Of a stretch of 64,000 nt of DNA, positions 16,193 to 25,741 are shown in pieces. The translations under genes and the position numbers were made by a program. The notes below the pieces were generated by a model that did no database searches, was not told the DNA's origin, and saw nothing but the letters and a program-made list of their open reading frames with translations. Source of the DNA: an uncultured Clostridia bacterium (GTDB lineage Bacteria > Bacillota > Clostridia > Christensenellales > Borkfalkiaceae); NCBI GenBank assembly GCA_947174415.1, contig CAMWIW010000004.1, positions 1-64,000 on the forward strand, written 5' to 3'. Position 1 is the stretch's first letter. The number at the start of each line of letters is the position of its first letter.

Positions 16193-16906
16193 TCAGTTTA
16201 TTTTAATCAGTTCGTCGCCCTCGCCGTCAACGAAATCGGGAAGTTCGAACCCGTTCTCGTCAACCACGGGCTTTTTCTCTTCAACCTTCTCGGCGGGTTT
16301 AGGAGCTTCCGCACCCTCTTCGACGTATACGTCCTTTTTATAGAGGTAATTTCCGTCGTCCTCGTCCTCCATAAAGCCGCTGTTAAGCTCGGCAATCTGA
16401 GCCATAAGTTGGTCGTAATCGGGCAATTCTTCAATAGAATTAAGCTTAAACCTCTTTAAAAAGTTATCCGTAGTGGCGTACATTATAGGTTTGCCGACTG
16501 CGTCCTTTCTGCCGCAAGGCACGATCATTTCAAGCTCTAACAGGGTATGTATTGCATAGTCGCAGCTTACTTGCCTTATATCTTCAAGCTCGGGTTTAGT
16601 TACGGGCTGTTTGTAGGCTATAAGCGCGGCGCACTCCAAAATCGTTTTTGTGAACTCTTTTTCCTTTATGGGTATTAAAACCTCGGAAATTTGTTGCTTG
16701 TATTTGGGGCTCGAAGCAAACTGTAACTTGCCGTTAAAAGTAAGTAGCTGTATACCGCTCTCTTCGTTGTATTTTTCTTTTAGTTCGTCAACGCACTTAT
16801 TTACTTCCTTTACGCTGCAACCCAACTTTTCAACAATATATTTGACTTGCACCGCCTCTCCCGAAGCAAATACTATAGCCTCAATTATATTCGTCAAATT
16901 GCTCAT
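16193..16906 (-). CDS. scpB: Segregation and condensation protein B
   Basis: A 237-residue SMC kleisin-associated protein with two winged helices. Signatures: IEAIVFASGEAV near the N-terminus and AYKQPVTKPELEDIR (about 113-127), then CGRKDAVGKPIMYATT. An acidic, proline-rich C-terminal tail of about 50 residues is longer than usual. It overlaps scpA by 26 nt and acts with ScpA and SMC in chromosome condensation. Confidence 0.93.
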   Translation of the reverse strand: MSNLTNIIEAIVFASGEAVQVKYIVEKLGCSVKEVNKCVDELKEKYNEESGIQLLTFNGKLQFASSPKYKQQISEVLIPIKEKEFTKTILECAALIAYKQPVTKPELEDIRQVSCDYAIHTLLELEMIVPCGRKDAVGKPIMYATTDNFLKRFKLNSIEELPDYDQLMAQIAELNSGFMEDEDDGNYLYKKDVYVEEGAEAPKPAEKVEEKKPVVDENGFELPDFVDGEGDELIKIN

Positions 16907-17693
16907 CTGATACCTCTTTTAAATCCCAATTGGGATTAAGTAAAATAGTTATTGGACCGAATGTAAATTCCTGCCGAACGTTAATAAATTGGTGCTTTAA
17001 CATTTCAAGAAGGGCTTGGAAAGTCGTAACCACTTCGTTTTTGGTAAAGGTTTTGAAAAGCTCTTCAAACAAAATTTCCTTTTTCTCCACTAAGGTATCG
17101 CGGATAAAAGTAACCTTTTCCTCTACGGTATAAACGTCCTTGGGAATTTCCTTTATATTTTCCTTTTCGCGGTGCAGGCTTTCGTTTTTAAGCATCATCT
17201 TGGCGAACGCTTCCAAAAGCGCGCTTACCGTGAAGTCTTTATAAACTATCCTGACCGTGTTTAAAGATTTATCGGGTTCTTTGAATAAATACCCTACCGT
17301 TTCCAAATCTTTGAGTTTGGGGGTTTCCTGCTTGATAAGCTCGTACTCGCGCTGTTTAAGCTGTTCTATTAACGCGCGCTTGTCCTCGTCGTCGCCGCCC
17401 ATATCTTCACCGGCGACTTCAACGACGGGCAACATACTTTTGGACTTTATGTAAATTATCTGCGCGGCAATGGCGAGATATTCACTCTCCTTATCGACGT
17501 CGCGGTGAGGCTGCGTCTTCATATATTCGATGTAGTCCAAAAACTGCTCCGTTACTTTTGAAACGAAGACGTCCTCTATATTTATCTGCGCAATGTTAAT
17601 AAGGTGCAGAAGCAAATCGAGAGGTCCTTCGAAATCGTCCAAGACGGTATTATAGTCTACAACCGATTCAAAATTATCAATGTTAAATGCCAT
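16881..17693 (-). CDS. scpA: Segregation and condensation protein A (kleisin)
   Basis: A 270-residue kleisin linking SMC heads. FEGPLDLLLHLI (about 21-32) is the family hallmark, followed by YLAIAAQIIYIKSKSMLP and a C-terminal winged helix (VVTTFQALLEMLKHQFI). It begins 2 bp after the M50 protease gene, in an apparent lysA-M50-scpA-scpB transcription unit. Confidence 0.95.
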   Translation of the reverse strand: MAFNIDNFESVVDYNTVLDDFEGPLDLLLHLINIAQINIEDVFVSKVTEQFLDYIEYMKTQPHRDVDKESEYLAIAAQIIYIKSKSMLPVVEVAGEDMGGDDEDKRALIEQLKQREYELIKQETPKLKDLETVGYLFKEPDKSLNTVRIVYKDFTVSALLEAFAKMMLKNESLHREKENIKEIPKDVYTVEEKVTFIRDTLVEKKEILFEELFKTFTKNEVVTTFQALLEMLKHQFINVRQEFTFGPITILLNPNWDLKEVSDEQFDEYN

Positions 17694-17695
17694 AA

Positions 17696-18448
17696 TTAAA
17701 ACGCCGTAACAATTTCAAGCCAGATTTGCGGGTCGATAATCAAATTCCACAATGCGGAAATAGGATAACCTATTATGTTTACCGCAAACCACTGCAAATA
17801 GCCCAAAATATCAAAATATTTTACTATTTCTATATCCGTGTATCTCTGAATAACCCCGCAAAGAAAACTTTCTACAACGAGAATTATCAGTATATACATA
17901 CCGTAATTTTTTAAAAACCTGCGAACGGGGTTTACTTCACGGGTTAAGGACTCCACTACTCTGAACCCATCCAAAGGATACAGAGGCAAGAGGTTAAATA
18001 CAACTATTCCCATACCGTATGCGTATATGAAGAAAAACGCGTAATAAATAACTCTTACAATAACCGCAAGCCACTCGTTGGCGTAAAAGAAATCAATATT
18101 AGCGTAGTAAACAAAGTTTAAAATTACCAAATACAGCGGATACGCAATAAACGCAATTATGTAGTTGGTAACTACGCCCGCTATTGCGGTACAGAAAAGC
18201 CCTTTTCTGTAATTACGGAAATTGCTCGGATAGATCGGCACAGGCTTTGCCCAGCCGAACCCCGCAACCGCGCACAGTATAAATCCCGCAGGGTCAAGAT
18301 GTTTTATAGGGTTTAAGGTCATTCTGCCCTGCATTTTCGCCGTGCCGTCGCCGCATTTATAAGCAATGAACGCGTGTGCAAATTCGTGAGGAGCAAAAAT
18401 AAATATAACTGCTATAAGACCCGCTAAAATTTCAACTAATTCACTCAT
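17696..18448 (-). CDS. Site-2 protease family (M50) membrane peptidase
   Basis: A 250-residue intramembrane metalloprotease-like protein with about five membrane helices. HEFAH (about 21-26) is the zinc HExxH, followed by the family GRMTLNPIKHLDPAG; NLLPLYPLDGFRV near 160 holds the third ligand Asp. The short single-core form next to lysA and scpA is common in Firmicutes (YwhC-like). Its substrate is unknown. Its ATG overlaps the lysA stop by 4 nt. Confidence 0.9.
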   Translation of the reverse strand: MSELVEILAGLIAVIFIFAPHEFAHAFIAYKCGDGTAKMQGRMTLNPIKHLDPAGFILCAVAGFGWAKPVPIYPSNFRNYRKGLFCTAIAGVVTNYIIAFIAYPLYLVILNFVYYANIDFFYANEWLAVIVRVIYYAFFFIYAYGMGIVVFNLLPLYPLDGFRVVESLTREVNPVRRFLKNYGMYILIILVVESFLCGVIQRYTDIEIVKYFDILGYLQWFAVNIIGYPISALWNLIIDPQIWLEIVTAF

Positions 18449-19770
18449 TTTAACCTATCGGGTAAAACATCATTTCTTACTATATCCTCGTAAGTCTGAG
18501 GTTTTATTATATATTCCGCTTTGCCGTCCTTAACAAGTACCGCAGCGGGTATAAAGTTTCTGTTGTAATTGCTTGCCATTGAATAGTTGTAAGCGCCCGT
18601 TGTTAAAACCGCAAGAATATTTCCCGTTTTAGCTTCGGGAAGCGGCACGTCAACCGCAATAATATCCCCGCTTTCACAGCATTTGCCCGCAATGGTTACC
18701 TTCTCTGTATTTTCTTCGTTCGCTCTATCCGCAAGAAGAACCGTGTATTTAGACTGATATAGCGCATATCTTGGATTGTCAAACATTCCGCCATCGATTG
18801 CGACGTACTTTTTTATGCCCGTAATATCTTTTATTGCGCCGACGGTATATAAAGTTATGCCTGCCTCTCCCACGATTGAACGACCGGGTTCAATCAAGAG
18901 AAAAGGCTCGTTTAATTTGTGTTCTTTCGCTTTTGACTTTACGGCTTGTATCAAGGCCTTTAAATAATCGGCGTAATCGCCGAGTTTAAGCTTAGGGTCT
19001 TCGTCCGTATACCAAACTCCGAAACCGCCGCCTATATTAAGCTCCGAAGCCTCGAAACCTAACGACTTTTTCATTTTGGCAATAAAATCCATTACTTTTT
19101 CGGCAGCAAGAACGAACGATTGCTTTTCGAATATCTGCGAACCGATATGACAGTGGTATCCTCTTAAAACCAAATTCTTTTTTGAAAGAACGTGCCGAGT
19201 TATCTCCTCCGCCGCGCCGTCATTTACCGAAAAACCGAATTTACTGTCAGTACGCGCCGTCTGAACAAAAGCGTGCGTATGCGCTTCAACGCCGGGGTTG
19301 GTGCGAATTAAAACGTTTTGTTTTATTCCGCGTTTTGCCGCAAGACCGTCAAGAATATCAGCCTCGCCGAAACTGTCAACCACGATATTTCCTATTCCGT
19401 TTTCCACAGCGAATTCCAGCTCTCTTAAAAGCTTGTTGTTGCCATGCATATAGACTTTATCCGCGGGGAAACCTGCCTGTAATGCTGTATAAAATTCACC
19501 GCCAGAAACGACGTCTACACCGATATTTTCTTCCCTTGCTATAGCGTAAACTGCCTTGCACGAAAACGCTTTGGACGCATATAAAACAAGTCCCTTACCG
19601 CCGTATTCCTTATCGATAGTGTCTTTATAAACGCGCATCATATTGCGAATATGCGCCTCGTCAAAGACGTAAAGAGGCGTTCCGAACTTTTTCACCAAAT
19701 CAACCGCGTCTGCTCCGCCTATTTCAAGATGCCCCAAACCGTTGATTTTCAATGTTGCCCTTTCGTTCAT
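18445..19770 (-). CDS. lysA: Diaminopimelate decarboxylase
   Basis: A 441-residue PLP enzyme catalysing the last step of lysine synthesis. LYASKAF holds the PLP lysine, HCHIGSQIF and GGGFGVWY bind the phosphate, EPGRSIVGEAG and CESGDIIA complete the active site. The GGAGG Shine-Dalgarno fixes the ATG. No lysine riboswitch is visible in the 123-bp upstream gap. Confidence 0.95.
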   Translation of the reverse strand: MNERATLKINGLGHLEIGGADAVDLVKKFGTPLYVFDEAHIRNMMRVYKDTIDKEYGGKGLVLYASKAFSCKAVYAIAREENIGVDVVSGGEFYTALQAGFPADKVYMHGNNKLLRELEFAVENGIGNIVVDSFGEADILDGLAAKRGIKQNVLIRTNPGVEAHTHAFVQTARTDSKFGFSVNDGAAEEITRHVLSKKNLVLRGYHCHIGSQIFEKQSFVLAAEKVMDFIAKMKKSLGFEASELNIGGGFGVWYTDEDPKLKLGDYADYLKALIQAVKSKAKEHKLNEPFLLIEPGRSIVGEAGITLYTVGAIKDITGIKKYVAIDGGMFDNPRYALYQSKYTVLLADRANEENTEKVTIAGKCCESGDIIAVDVPLPEAKTGNILAVLTTGAYNYSMASNYNRNFIPAAVLVKDGKAEYIIKPQTYEDIVRNDVLPDRLK

Positions 19771-19852
19771 AATATGCCTCCACTATCGATTTTACCATTT
19801 CAGGTAAAATTAGTCAAACGAATTGAAAAAATTTATTAATTTACACAAAATA

Positions 19853-19877
19853 AGGCGCACGGTCAGTCCGTGCGCCT
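19853..19877 (-). terminator. Terminator after dacF
   Basis: Perfect 10-bp stem AGGCGCACGG/CCGTGCGCCT with a 5-nt loop, just downstream of the carboxypeptidase stop. Confidence 0.75.
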
Positions 19878-19893
19878 CTAAATATAGATTGAT

Positions 19894-21054
19894 TTATAAA
19901 TTCCAATTATCCGCTATCTGTACGAAATAATCGCCGAAACTTGCTCTTTCCACCGCTTCTGCGGCAACTACGTTTACGGTATCGGCTAAAACACCGTCCT
20001 TATATACTTCAATTTTGCCGACAACCGTGTCGGGAGCAACGGGTGCTTTTACCTCGTAAGCAATTACATTGTGTGTAATTTCGGGAGACTTGTCCACCGC
20101 CGAAAAGATATAACTGTTTCTTTCGGGTCTTACGGCTACACTGTCCTTTTTGCCGCCCCTTACTGCAAATTCGTCGTTCAAGGTAACGTCTTTGTCAAGG
20201 ACTACTTTATTTTTGAAGTTTGCAAAACCGTAATCGAACATTTTTACGGTTGAATTAAATCTATCGTCGCTCGACGATGCGCCGAGAACGACGCTTACAA
20301 GCCTTAAATCGTTCTTTTTCGCCGTTGAAGCAAGACAGAAACCCGCTTCGTTGGTAAAGCCCGTTTTGCCGCCGTCGCAGAAAGAATATTTCCTTATAAG
20401 TTTATTAGTGTTGGTCATAGAAGTTGTTCTGTTGTCGGGGTGAACGAAATCTTCAAGCCATATTTTACTGTAACGGAAATAGTCTTCGTTCTTTATAAGG
20501 TTAGAGAACATCACGGCAACGTCCTTTGCGCAGGAGTACTGAGTTTCCCTCGGCAGTCCCGTGCAGTTTGCAAACAGAGTATCGTTGCAACCGAGTTCGG
20601 TTGCCTTCGCGTTCATTCTTGCAACAAACTCTTCCTCGCCGCCCGCAACCGTTTCGGAAAGAGCTACGCAACTGTCGTTTGCCGAGCAAACTATTATACT
20701 TTTTATGAGATTGTCAACGGTGTATTCGCAACCCTTATCCAAAAATACTTGCGAACCGCCCATACCCGCAGCGTTCTCGCTTACCGTAACCACGTCCGTT
20801 AAATTCAACTCCCCCGCCCTTATCGCGTCAAAAACGAGGGTCAAAGTCATAACTTTACATACGCTTGCTATGGGCGTTCGCATAGTTTCATTTTCTTTAT
20901 ATAAGCACTCGCCCGAACCGTAATCCATAAGATAAGCCGATTTGCAGTTAGAAACGAGCGAAGTTTTAGCGTTGTTTTCCAAAGTGAAACCCGTCATTAC
21001 GCCAGTGGACGCAACAACGCAGGTTGATAAAATTAATGCACATAACTTTTTCAT
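19894..21054 (-). CDS. dacF: D-alanyl-D-alanine carboxypeptidase, DacF-like
   Basis: A 386-residue exported low-molecular-weight PBP. It has a signal peptide, SVCK as SxxK (after RTPIA), SAN (CSANDSCVA) and KTG (GKTGFT). The C-terminal PBP5-like beta domain is complete. It lies next to a SpoIIM-like protein and spoIVB, suggesting sporulation use. The ATG at 21054 is chosen because the signal peptide starts there; the frame extends 6 codons to a TTG. A second paralogue is at 14231-15250. Confidence 0.9.
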   Translation of the reverse strand: MKKLCALILSTCVVASTGVMTGFTLENNAKTSLVSNCKSAYLMDYGSGECLYKENETMRTPIASVCKVMTLTLVFDAIRAGELNLTDVVTVSENAAGMGGSQVFLDKGCEYTVDNLIKSIIVCSANDSCVALSETVAGGEEEFVARMNAKATELGCNDTLFANCTGLPRETQYSCAKDVAVMFSNLIKNEDYFRYSKIWLEDFVHPDNRTTSMTNTNKLIRKYSFCDGGKTGFTNEAGFCLASTAKKNDLRLVSVVLGASSSDDRFNSTVKMFDYGFANFKNKVVLDKDVTLNDEFAVRGGKKDSVAVRPERNSYIFSAVDKSPEITHNVIAYEVKAPVAPDTVVGKIEVYKDGVLADTVNVVAAEAVERASFGDYFVQIADNWNL

Positions 21055-21082
21055 ATCCGTAGTATGCGGCAATTTAAAAAAG

Positions 21083-21625
21083 TTATACTATGATAATAAC
21101 CACTCTAAAAAGAACGTTTATAAGAAGCATTAAAATTATGCCGTCTATAAGCGCCAACGCAAGCGGCACGAAAAAGGCGTACTTCCTGTCAAAGTTTTTG
21201 CAGATTTCCGTTATTATGCAACAAATTACAAACGACAAAACGGTTGAGGGAATAAACACGAATATTGCGACTATTACCCCTCCGACCGAGCCGACGCAGA
21301 TTAAAATTACCGCGTAAATGCCGAAAAACAACCCTCTTAAATATAAGAAAATCAGGGTCAAGTATTTGAATTTAGTTAAGTAGCAAATCAGAAAGAATAC
21401 GTAAAAATAAAGTAAGTCCGCAAGAAAGTGAGTAAAAAACAGCGGCGTATTGTTAAAGTTGAATACGTTGTACACGTAATCATTTGCAAAAGTGATAAAG
21501 TATACGTTTGTAGTTACAGGCTTATAAAGCACGATTCCGCAGGCAATCGAGCATAAAAGGGTTATAATAAACGCCAAAACAAACTTTTTATCACATTTTT
21601 TTACGGAAAATGACAAATTCCTCAT
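21083..21625 (-). CDS. SpoIIM-like polytopic membrane protein
   Basis: A 180-residue hydrophobic protein with about five helices. Layout and the segment LIFLYLRGLFFGIYAVILI resemble the helix of SpoIIM, which with SpoIID and SpoIIP drives engulfment. Similarity is modest. The position between dacF and spoIVB supports a sporulation role. No Shine-Dalgarno is visible and the ATG lies inside a 15-bp hairpin. Confidence 0.5.
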   Translation of the reverse strand: MRNLSFSVKKCDKKFVLAFIITLLCSIACGIVLYKPVTTNVYFITFANDYVYNVFNFNNTPLFFTHFLADLLYFYVFFLICYLTKFKYLTLIFLYLRGLFFGIYAVILICVGSVGGVIVAIFVFIPSTVLSFVICCIITEICKNFDRKYAFFVPLALALIDGIILMLLINVLFRVVIIIV

Positions 21626-21648
21626 ATATTAGCATATGAGGAATTTGT
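21613..21648 (-). repeat. Perfect 15-bp inverted repeat over the start codon
   Basis: Arms ACAAATTCCTCATAT (21613-21627) and ATATGAGGAATTTGT (21634-21648) with a 6-nt loop lie between the spoIVB stop and the next gene and include its first five codons. T-richness after it is weak, so terminator function is uncertain. Confidence 0.7.
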
Positions 21649-21650
21649 AA

Positions 21651-22667
21651 TTAATATGAACTCATCATTTTGTCAATGCCTATTCCGTAACCACGCGTGG
21701 GGTCGTTTATAAAGACATGGGTTACCGCACCGATCAATTTTCCGTCCTGAACAATGGGGCTTCCGCTCATTCCCTGTACTATTCCGCCCGTCTTTTCGAT
21801 AAGTCTTTTATCTTCTACTTTGATTACGAAATTTCTGTTGTCCTTGTTATTTTTATCGACTTTTACTATTGAAATTTTGTACATCTCAGCGTCTTTGCCG
21901 TAAACGGTTGAATAGATATACGCCGTGCCAATGCTTACCTCGTCAATCGAAGCTTTGCTTATTTTTACCAATTTAGAGCAATTGAAGTTTTCCGCAAGCT
22001 TACCGTAAACGCCGCAAGAGCAATTCAATTCCGCCTGACCTATAACAGAGCTTTCGAATGCGCCGCGAAGTTCGCCGGGAGTTCCCCTGACACCCTTTTT
22101 AACGTCGTAAATTAAGCTGTTGTATACTGTACCGCCGTTTATTTTAATTACCTGATTGCCGCCGTCGGTTATCGGATGACCCAAAGACGCAAATTTGTTG
22201 TTGGTTTTATCTACGTATGTTACCGTGCCGACGCCGTTAATGCTGTCCTTTACAAGAACGCCTATGCGCTTACCGCCGGAAGCCAAATCCTTTACTGGCG
22301 TAACGGGTAATGTCATTCTTTCACTGCCGCGTAGAATTTCCACTTCGTATTTTTTATATTCTCTTGCAATAATTTCGTTTATATCGGAAGATTTATTTAC
22401 TCCTTCTCCGTTAATATTGACGATTTGGTCGCCTGCCTGTATACCGGCGTCGCGGGCGGGCGAACAAGTTCCTTTGTCGGTAAGAACTTCGCAAATACCA
22501 ACCACTTCGACCTTAGTAGTGCTAAGCACGAACCCTGCGGGGAAACCGCCGAGATACAGTCCCTCTCCCGTTTCCGCATACGCACCGAAAGGCACGAATA
22601 CGAACGCACAGATTAGAACTGCAAGAAACAATACTATCGCTTTAAAAGATTTCTTTGTGTAAAACAT
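21651..22667 (-). CDS. spoIVB: SpoIVB intramembrane-signalling serine peptidase
   Basis: A 338-residue exported peptidase that, in the forespore, cleaves SpoIVFA to trigger sigma-K activation. Order: signal helix (10-30), PDZ domain (GIQAGDQIVNINGEG, about 76-90), S55-type protease with a His (ASLGHPITD) and catalytic Ser in GMSGSPIVQDGKLIGAVTH near the C-terminus. Length is slightly below Bacillus SpoIVB. spo0A, usually its neighbour, is 27 kb away here. Confidence 0.94.
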   Translation of the reverse strand: MFYTKKSFKAIVLFLAVLICAFVFVPFGAYAETGEGLYLGGFPAGFVLSTTKVEVVGICEVLTDKGTCSPARDAGIQAGDQIVNINGEGVNKSSDINEIIAREYKKYEVEILRGSERMTLPVTPVKDLASGGKRIGVLVKDSINGVGTVTYVDKTNNKFASLGHPITDGGNQVIKINGGTVYNSLIYDVKKGVRGTPGELRGAFESSVIGQAELNCSCGVYGKLAENFNCSKLVKISKASIDEVSIGTAYIYSTVYGKDAEMYKISIVKVDKNNKDNRNFVIKVEDKRLIEKTGGIVQGMSGSPIVQDGKLIGAVTHVFINDPTRGYGIGIDKMMSSY

Positions 22668-22704
22668 AACGATAATATCTTGTGCAACCGTATTTTAACT
22701 ATAC

Positions 22705-22731
22705 TAAAAAAAGCAGCTTAATTTGCCGCTT
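22705..22731 (-). terminator. recN terminator
   Basis: 7-bp stem AAGCGGC/GCTGCTT with one G-U pair overlapping the recN stop, followed by seven Ts on the minus strand. Confidence 0.75.
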
Positions 22732-24412
22732 CTTTATTTTTTATTTGCTTTATAAGTTCTATTGCGTGTTGCCTTGCCGCCGCCGACTGAACGCTGCCGG
22801 TAAGACGAACAATTTCATTTATTTTGCTCTCTTCGTCAAGGCGTTCAACCTTTGTAAGCGTTTTTCCACCCTCTTCGACTTTATATATAAGGAACTGTGC
22901 GTCGCTCGCCGCACAAACCTGCGGCAAGTGTGAAACCGCAAGAATTTGGGTGTTTTTAGAAATTTTAACAAACTTTTCCGCAACGGTAGTTGCCGTGAAG
23001 CCGCTTATACCCGCGTCGATTTCGTCGAAGATATAGGTCGATATTCCGTTAACGTCCTTTAAAACTGTTTTAACGGCAAGCATAAATCTCGACATTTCAC
23101 CGCCGCTTATAACCTTGCTTAAAGGCTTTAACGGTTCACCTTTGTTTGCCGAAAAATTAAAGCAAATTCCGTCCGAACCGTTCGAAGACGATAAATTCGC
23201 GCTGTTTTCGTCGTATTCCTTAAATTCAACTTCGAATTTGGCATCAGGGATATTAAGAGTTTTAAGCTCGGCTACAACTTCTTTACAGAATTTTTCCGCG
23301 CTTTCTTTTCTCTTTGCCGTCAATGTTTTGCAAAGAGAATATATCTTTTCGTCAGTTTGTTTGATTTCCGCAGTAAATTTTTCTACGGCGTTCGCACTAT
23401 CGCTCAATATTTCGGCTTTTGCACGCGCCTTTTCGCAGAATTCCAAAATTTCTTTTTCGTCCGCGCCGTACTTCTTTTTCAATGATTTTATAAGTGATAA
23501 CCGCTCGTCTATCTCTTCCGCCTCTCGTCCGTCAAAATTTAGCTCGTCGGCAAGGTCTGAAACGGTTTCCGATATATCCTCAATTTCCACACCGAGACTT
23601 TCAAGGCGTTCGCCTATCTGCCCATACGCATCACTGAGTGCGGAAATTCCGTTCATATAATGTTTTGCTGTGGAAATTCCGTCTGCACAGCCGCCTTCCT
23701 CGTTTAAAACGGAACACACCGCGCTGAGAGAGGTCAATATCTTTTCGGTATTCGCAATTATGTTTTGTCGGGCTTTTAGTTCCTCGAACTCACCCTCTTT
23801 TAAGCTTGCGTTATCTATTTCGTTTATTTGGTAATTAAGCAAATCGAGTTGCCGTTCGCGCTCGCTCTCGTCGCCGCCGAGTTCCAAGATTTTTGCTTTC
23901 AAACTCCTTTTTTCGGCAATTAATTCAGCCAAACTATCTTTGATTTTCTTGACCTCTTCGCCGAGAAGCCCGTCAACGACTTTAAGCTGATTGTCTTCAC
24001 TCAACAAAAAGAAGTGTTCGCTCTGTCCGTGCACGTCAACAAGGTGCTGAGTTACGCTCTTTAACATAGAGGCGGTAACGGCGTTGCCGTTAATTTTAAT
24101 TGCTCCCTTGCCGTCGGCGGTAAGCTTGCGGGTAATAACGATTTCCCCCTCGCTTTCGATATCGTATTCGTCGAGTTTCTTCAACGCCTCGGAATTCTGT
24201 TCAACGAAAAATTCGGCGCGCACAGACATCTCCCGCTCGCCGTATCTTATCATTGTTTTATCTGCCTTAGAACCTAAAACGAAGTTGATAGAATCGAGAA
24301 TTACCGATTTACCCGAACCCGTTTCGCCCGATAAAATATTAAGTTTTCCGTCAAATTCTATATCCGCCTCTGAAATCAGAGCGATATTTTTGACGAACAA
24401 CCTTTGCAACAT
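22718..24412 (-). CDS. recN: DNA repair protein RecN
   Basis: A 564-residue SMC-like ATPase for double-strand break repair. Walker A is GETGSGKSV (about 31-39), long coiled coils span about 150-370, then the ABC signature SGGEMSR and Walker B YIFDEIDAGIS. It overlaps argR by 1 nt, in nadK-argR-recN order as in many Firmicutes. Confidence 0.95.
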   Translation of the reverse strand: MLQRLFVKNIALISEADIEFDGKLNILSGETGSGKSVILDSINFVLGSKADKTMIRYGEREMSVRAEFFVEQNSEALKKLDEYDIESEGEIVITRKLTADGKGAIKINGNAVTASMLKSVTQHLVDVHGQSEHFFLLSEDNQLKVVDGLLGEEVKKIKDSLAELIAEKRSLKAKILELGGDESERERQLDLLNYQINEIDNASLKEGEFEELKARQNIIANTEKILTSLSAVCSVLNEEGGCADGISTAKHYMNGISALSDAYGQIGERLESLGVEIEDISETVSDLADELNFDGREAEEIDERLSLIKSLKKKYGADEKEILEFCEKARAKAEILSDSANAVEKFTAEIKQTDEKIYSLCKTLTAKRKESAEKFCKEVVAELKTLNIPDAKFEVEFKEYDENSANLSSSNGSDGICFNFSANKGEPLKPLSKVISGGEMSRFMLAVKTVLKDVNGISTYIFDEIDAGISGFTATTVAEKFVKISKNTQILAVSHLPQVCAASDAQFLIYKVEEGGKTLTKVERLDEESKINEIVRLTGSVQSAAARQHAIELIKQIKNKEAAN

Positions 24413-24864
24413 CAGCTTAAATATTCTTTTAACATTTCAACCACGGTTTGTGTGTGGTCGTTGCTGTCAACGACGATTAAAAGAGTATCGTCCCCCGCAA
24501 TACTGCCGATTATGGCGTCAATATTAAGACTGTCTACAAAGACGCCCACGGTTGAACCGTTGCCGCGCATGGTCTTAACGAGAATAAGGTTGTTAGCCGA
24601 CTTCATTCCGATAACGCAACCCTTGAAAAGGTTGGTCATTCTGTTGGTTACGCTGTCTACATAGCTGTCAAAACTTGCATACTTATATTTCTTCTGTATG
24701 CCTGCAACCTTGTAAAGCTTTAAATCCTTTACGTCGCGCGAAATTGTTGCCTGCGTAACGTTGAAGTTAGCTTTGTTCAATTCCTCGCAAAGCTCTTCCT
24801 GCGTATCGATTTCTTTAGTTGCAATAATTTCCAAAATCTTTTGCTGTCTTAAATTTCTTTGCAT
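24412..24864 (-). CDS. argR: Arginine repressor
   Basis: A 150-residue ArgR/AhrC protein controlling arginine synthesis and breakdown. It has an N-terminal winged helix (VTQATISRDVKDLKLYKV) and a C-terminal hexamerisation/arginine domain with GSTVGVFVDSL and IAGDDTLLIV (the GDDT arginine site). A GGAG Shine-Dalgarno precedes it. Confidence 0.95.
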   Translation of the reverse strand: MQRNLRQQKILEIIATKEIDTQEELCEELNKANFNVTQATISRDVKDLKLYKVAGIQKKYKYASFDSYVDSVTNRMTNLFKGCVIGMKSANNLILVKTMRGNGSTVGVFVDSLNIDAIIGSIAGDDTLLIVVDSNDHTQTVVEMLKEYLS

Positions 24865-25671
24865 TTATTTACTCCAAATATTTAATTTAATAAGTAATTT
24901 GCTGAAAAAATTCTTGTCGTCCGAAGTTATAAAATCCGCCTTGAATTCCGATTTTGAAACGGTTACTTCCTCCCCGTTGCCGACTTCACCGACTGCTTTG
25001 CCGTCAACGATAAGCCCAAGAGGCGCTCCCGCATTGACGGGACTAATTCTCAAAACCGAATTATCGCCGAACACTACGGGTCTGGAATGCAGCGAGTGAG
25101 GGCAAATGGGCGTTAAGATAAACGCACCAATGTCAGGGGTCAGAACAGACCCGCCAGCCGACAGCGAATACGCGGTAGAACCCGTGGGCGTACTTACGAT
25201 TATTCCGTCAGACGAGAAATTATCCACGGTCGTTCCGTCGATTTCGGCGTGCAAACTCACCGTATTTATGAAGTTAACCCCGCCTGTGCTGCGCTGTATT
25301 ACCAGATCGTTCAATGCAACGTATTCGCCGTTTGCCGTTGAGATTTTAAGCATACTCCGACTTTGGACTTTGTAACTTCCGCTTTTAACCAGCGCTATAG
25401 CGTCGTCCAACCTGTCCGGTTCGAACTCCGCAAGAAAGCCAAGATGCCCGTAATTTATGCCGATAATTTTTATGCGGCGTTTTGCGCACTCCGAGGCGAC
25501 GGTTAAGATAGTGCCGTCCCCGCCGAGAACGAACAAAATTTCAAGCCCGTCGAGCCCGTCAACCGATTTAACTACTTTGCAAAATTCAGAAGAAAAAGCA
25601 GTCAAAATTCTGTCGATATATTGCTTGTTTTCGGAAAAATATTTTTCGTTTAAATAAATTCCTACTTTCAT
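24865..25671 (-). CDS. nadK: NAD kinase
   Basis: A 268-residue kinase making NADP. Signature GGDGTILT (about 67-74), a conserved NINYGHLGFL-like segment (GINYGHLGFLAEF) and TPTGSTAYSLSAGG. ATG 25671 is chosen; the frame runs 45 codons upstream but without homology. No Shine-Dalgarno is present. A sigma-A promoter ends 9 nt before the ATG, suggesting an almost leaderless mRNA, and a terminator lies between tlyA and nadK. Confidence 0.93.
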   Translation of the reverse strand: MKVGIYLNEKYFSENKQYIDRILTAFSSEFCKVVKSVDGLDGLEILFVLGGDGTILTVASECAKRRIKIIGINYGHLGFLAEFEPDRLDDAIALVKSGSYKVQSRSMLKISTANGEYVALNDLVIQRSTGGVNFINTVSLHAEIDGTTVDNFSSDGIIVSTPTGSTAYSLSAGGSVLTPDIGAFILTPICPHSLHSRPVVFGDNSVLRISPVNAGAPLGLIVDGKAVGEVGNGEEVTVSKSEFKADFITSDDKNFFSKLLIKLNIWSK

Positions 25672-25680
25672 ACAAAATGC

Positions 25681-25709
25681 ATTATATACCCATTTATGCA
25701 AAAAAGCAA
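25681..25709 (-). promoter_or_regulatory. nadK promoter adjacent to start codon
   Basis: TTGCTT (complement 25704-25709), 17-nt spacer, TATAAT (complement 25681-25686). Only 9 nt separate the -10 box from the ATG. Confidence 0.65.
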
Positions 25710-25741
25710 CAGAAATTAATGCATATTTTTTAAAATTATAC

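Noticed and set aside
19771..19893. Lysine riboswitch upstream of lysA
   Set aside because: Too short and occupied by the dacF terminator.
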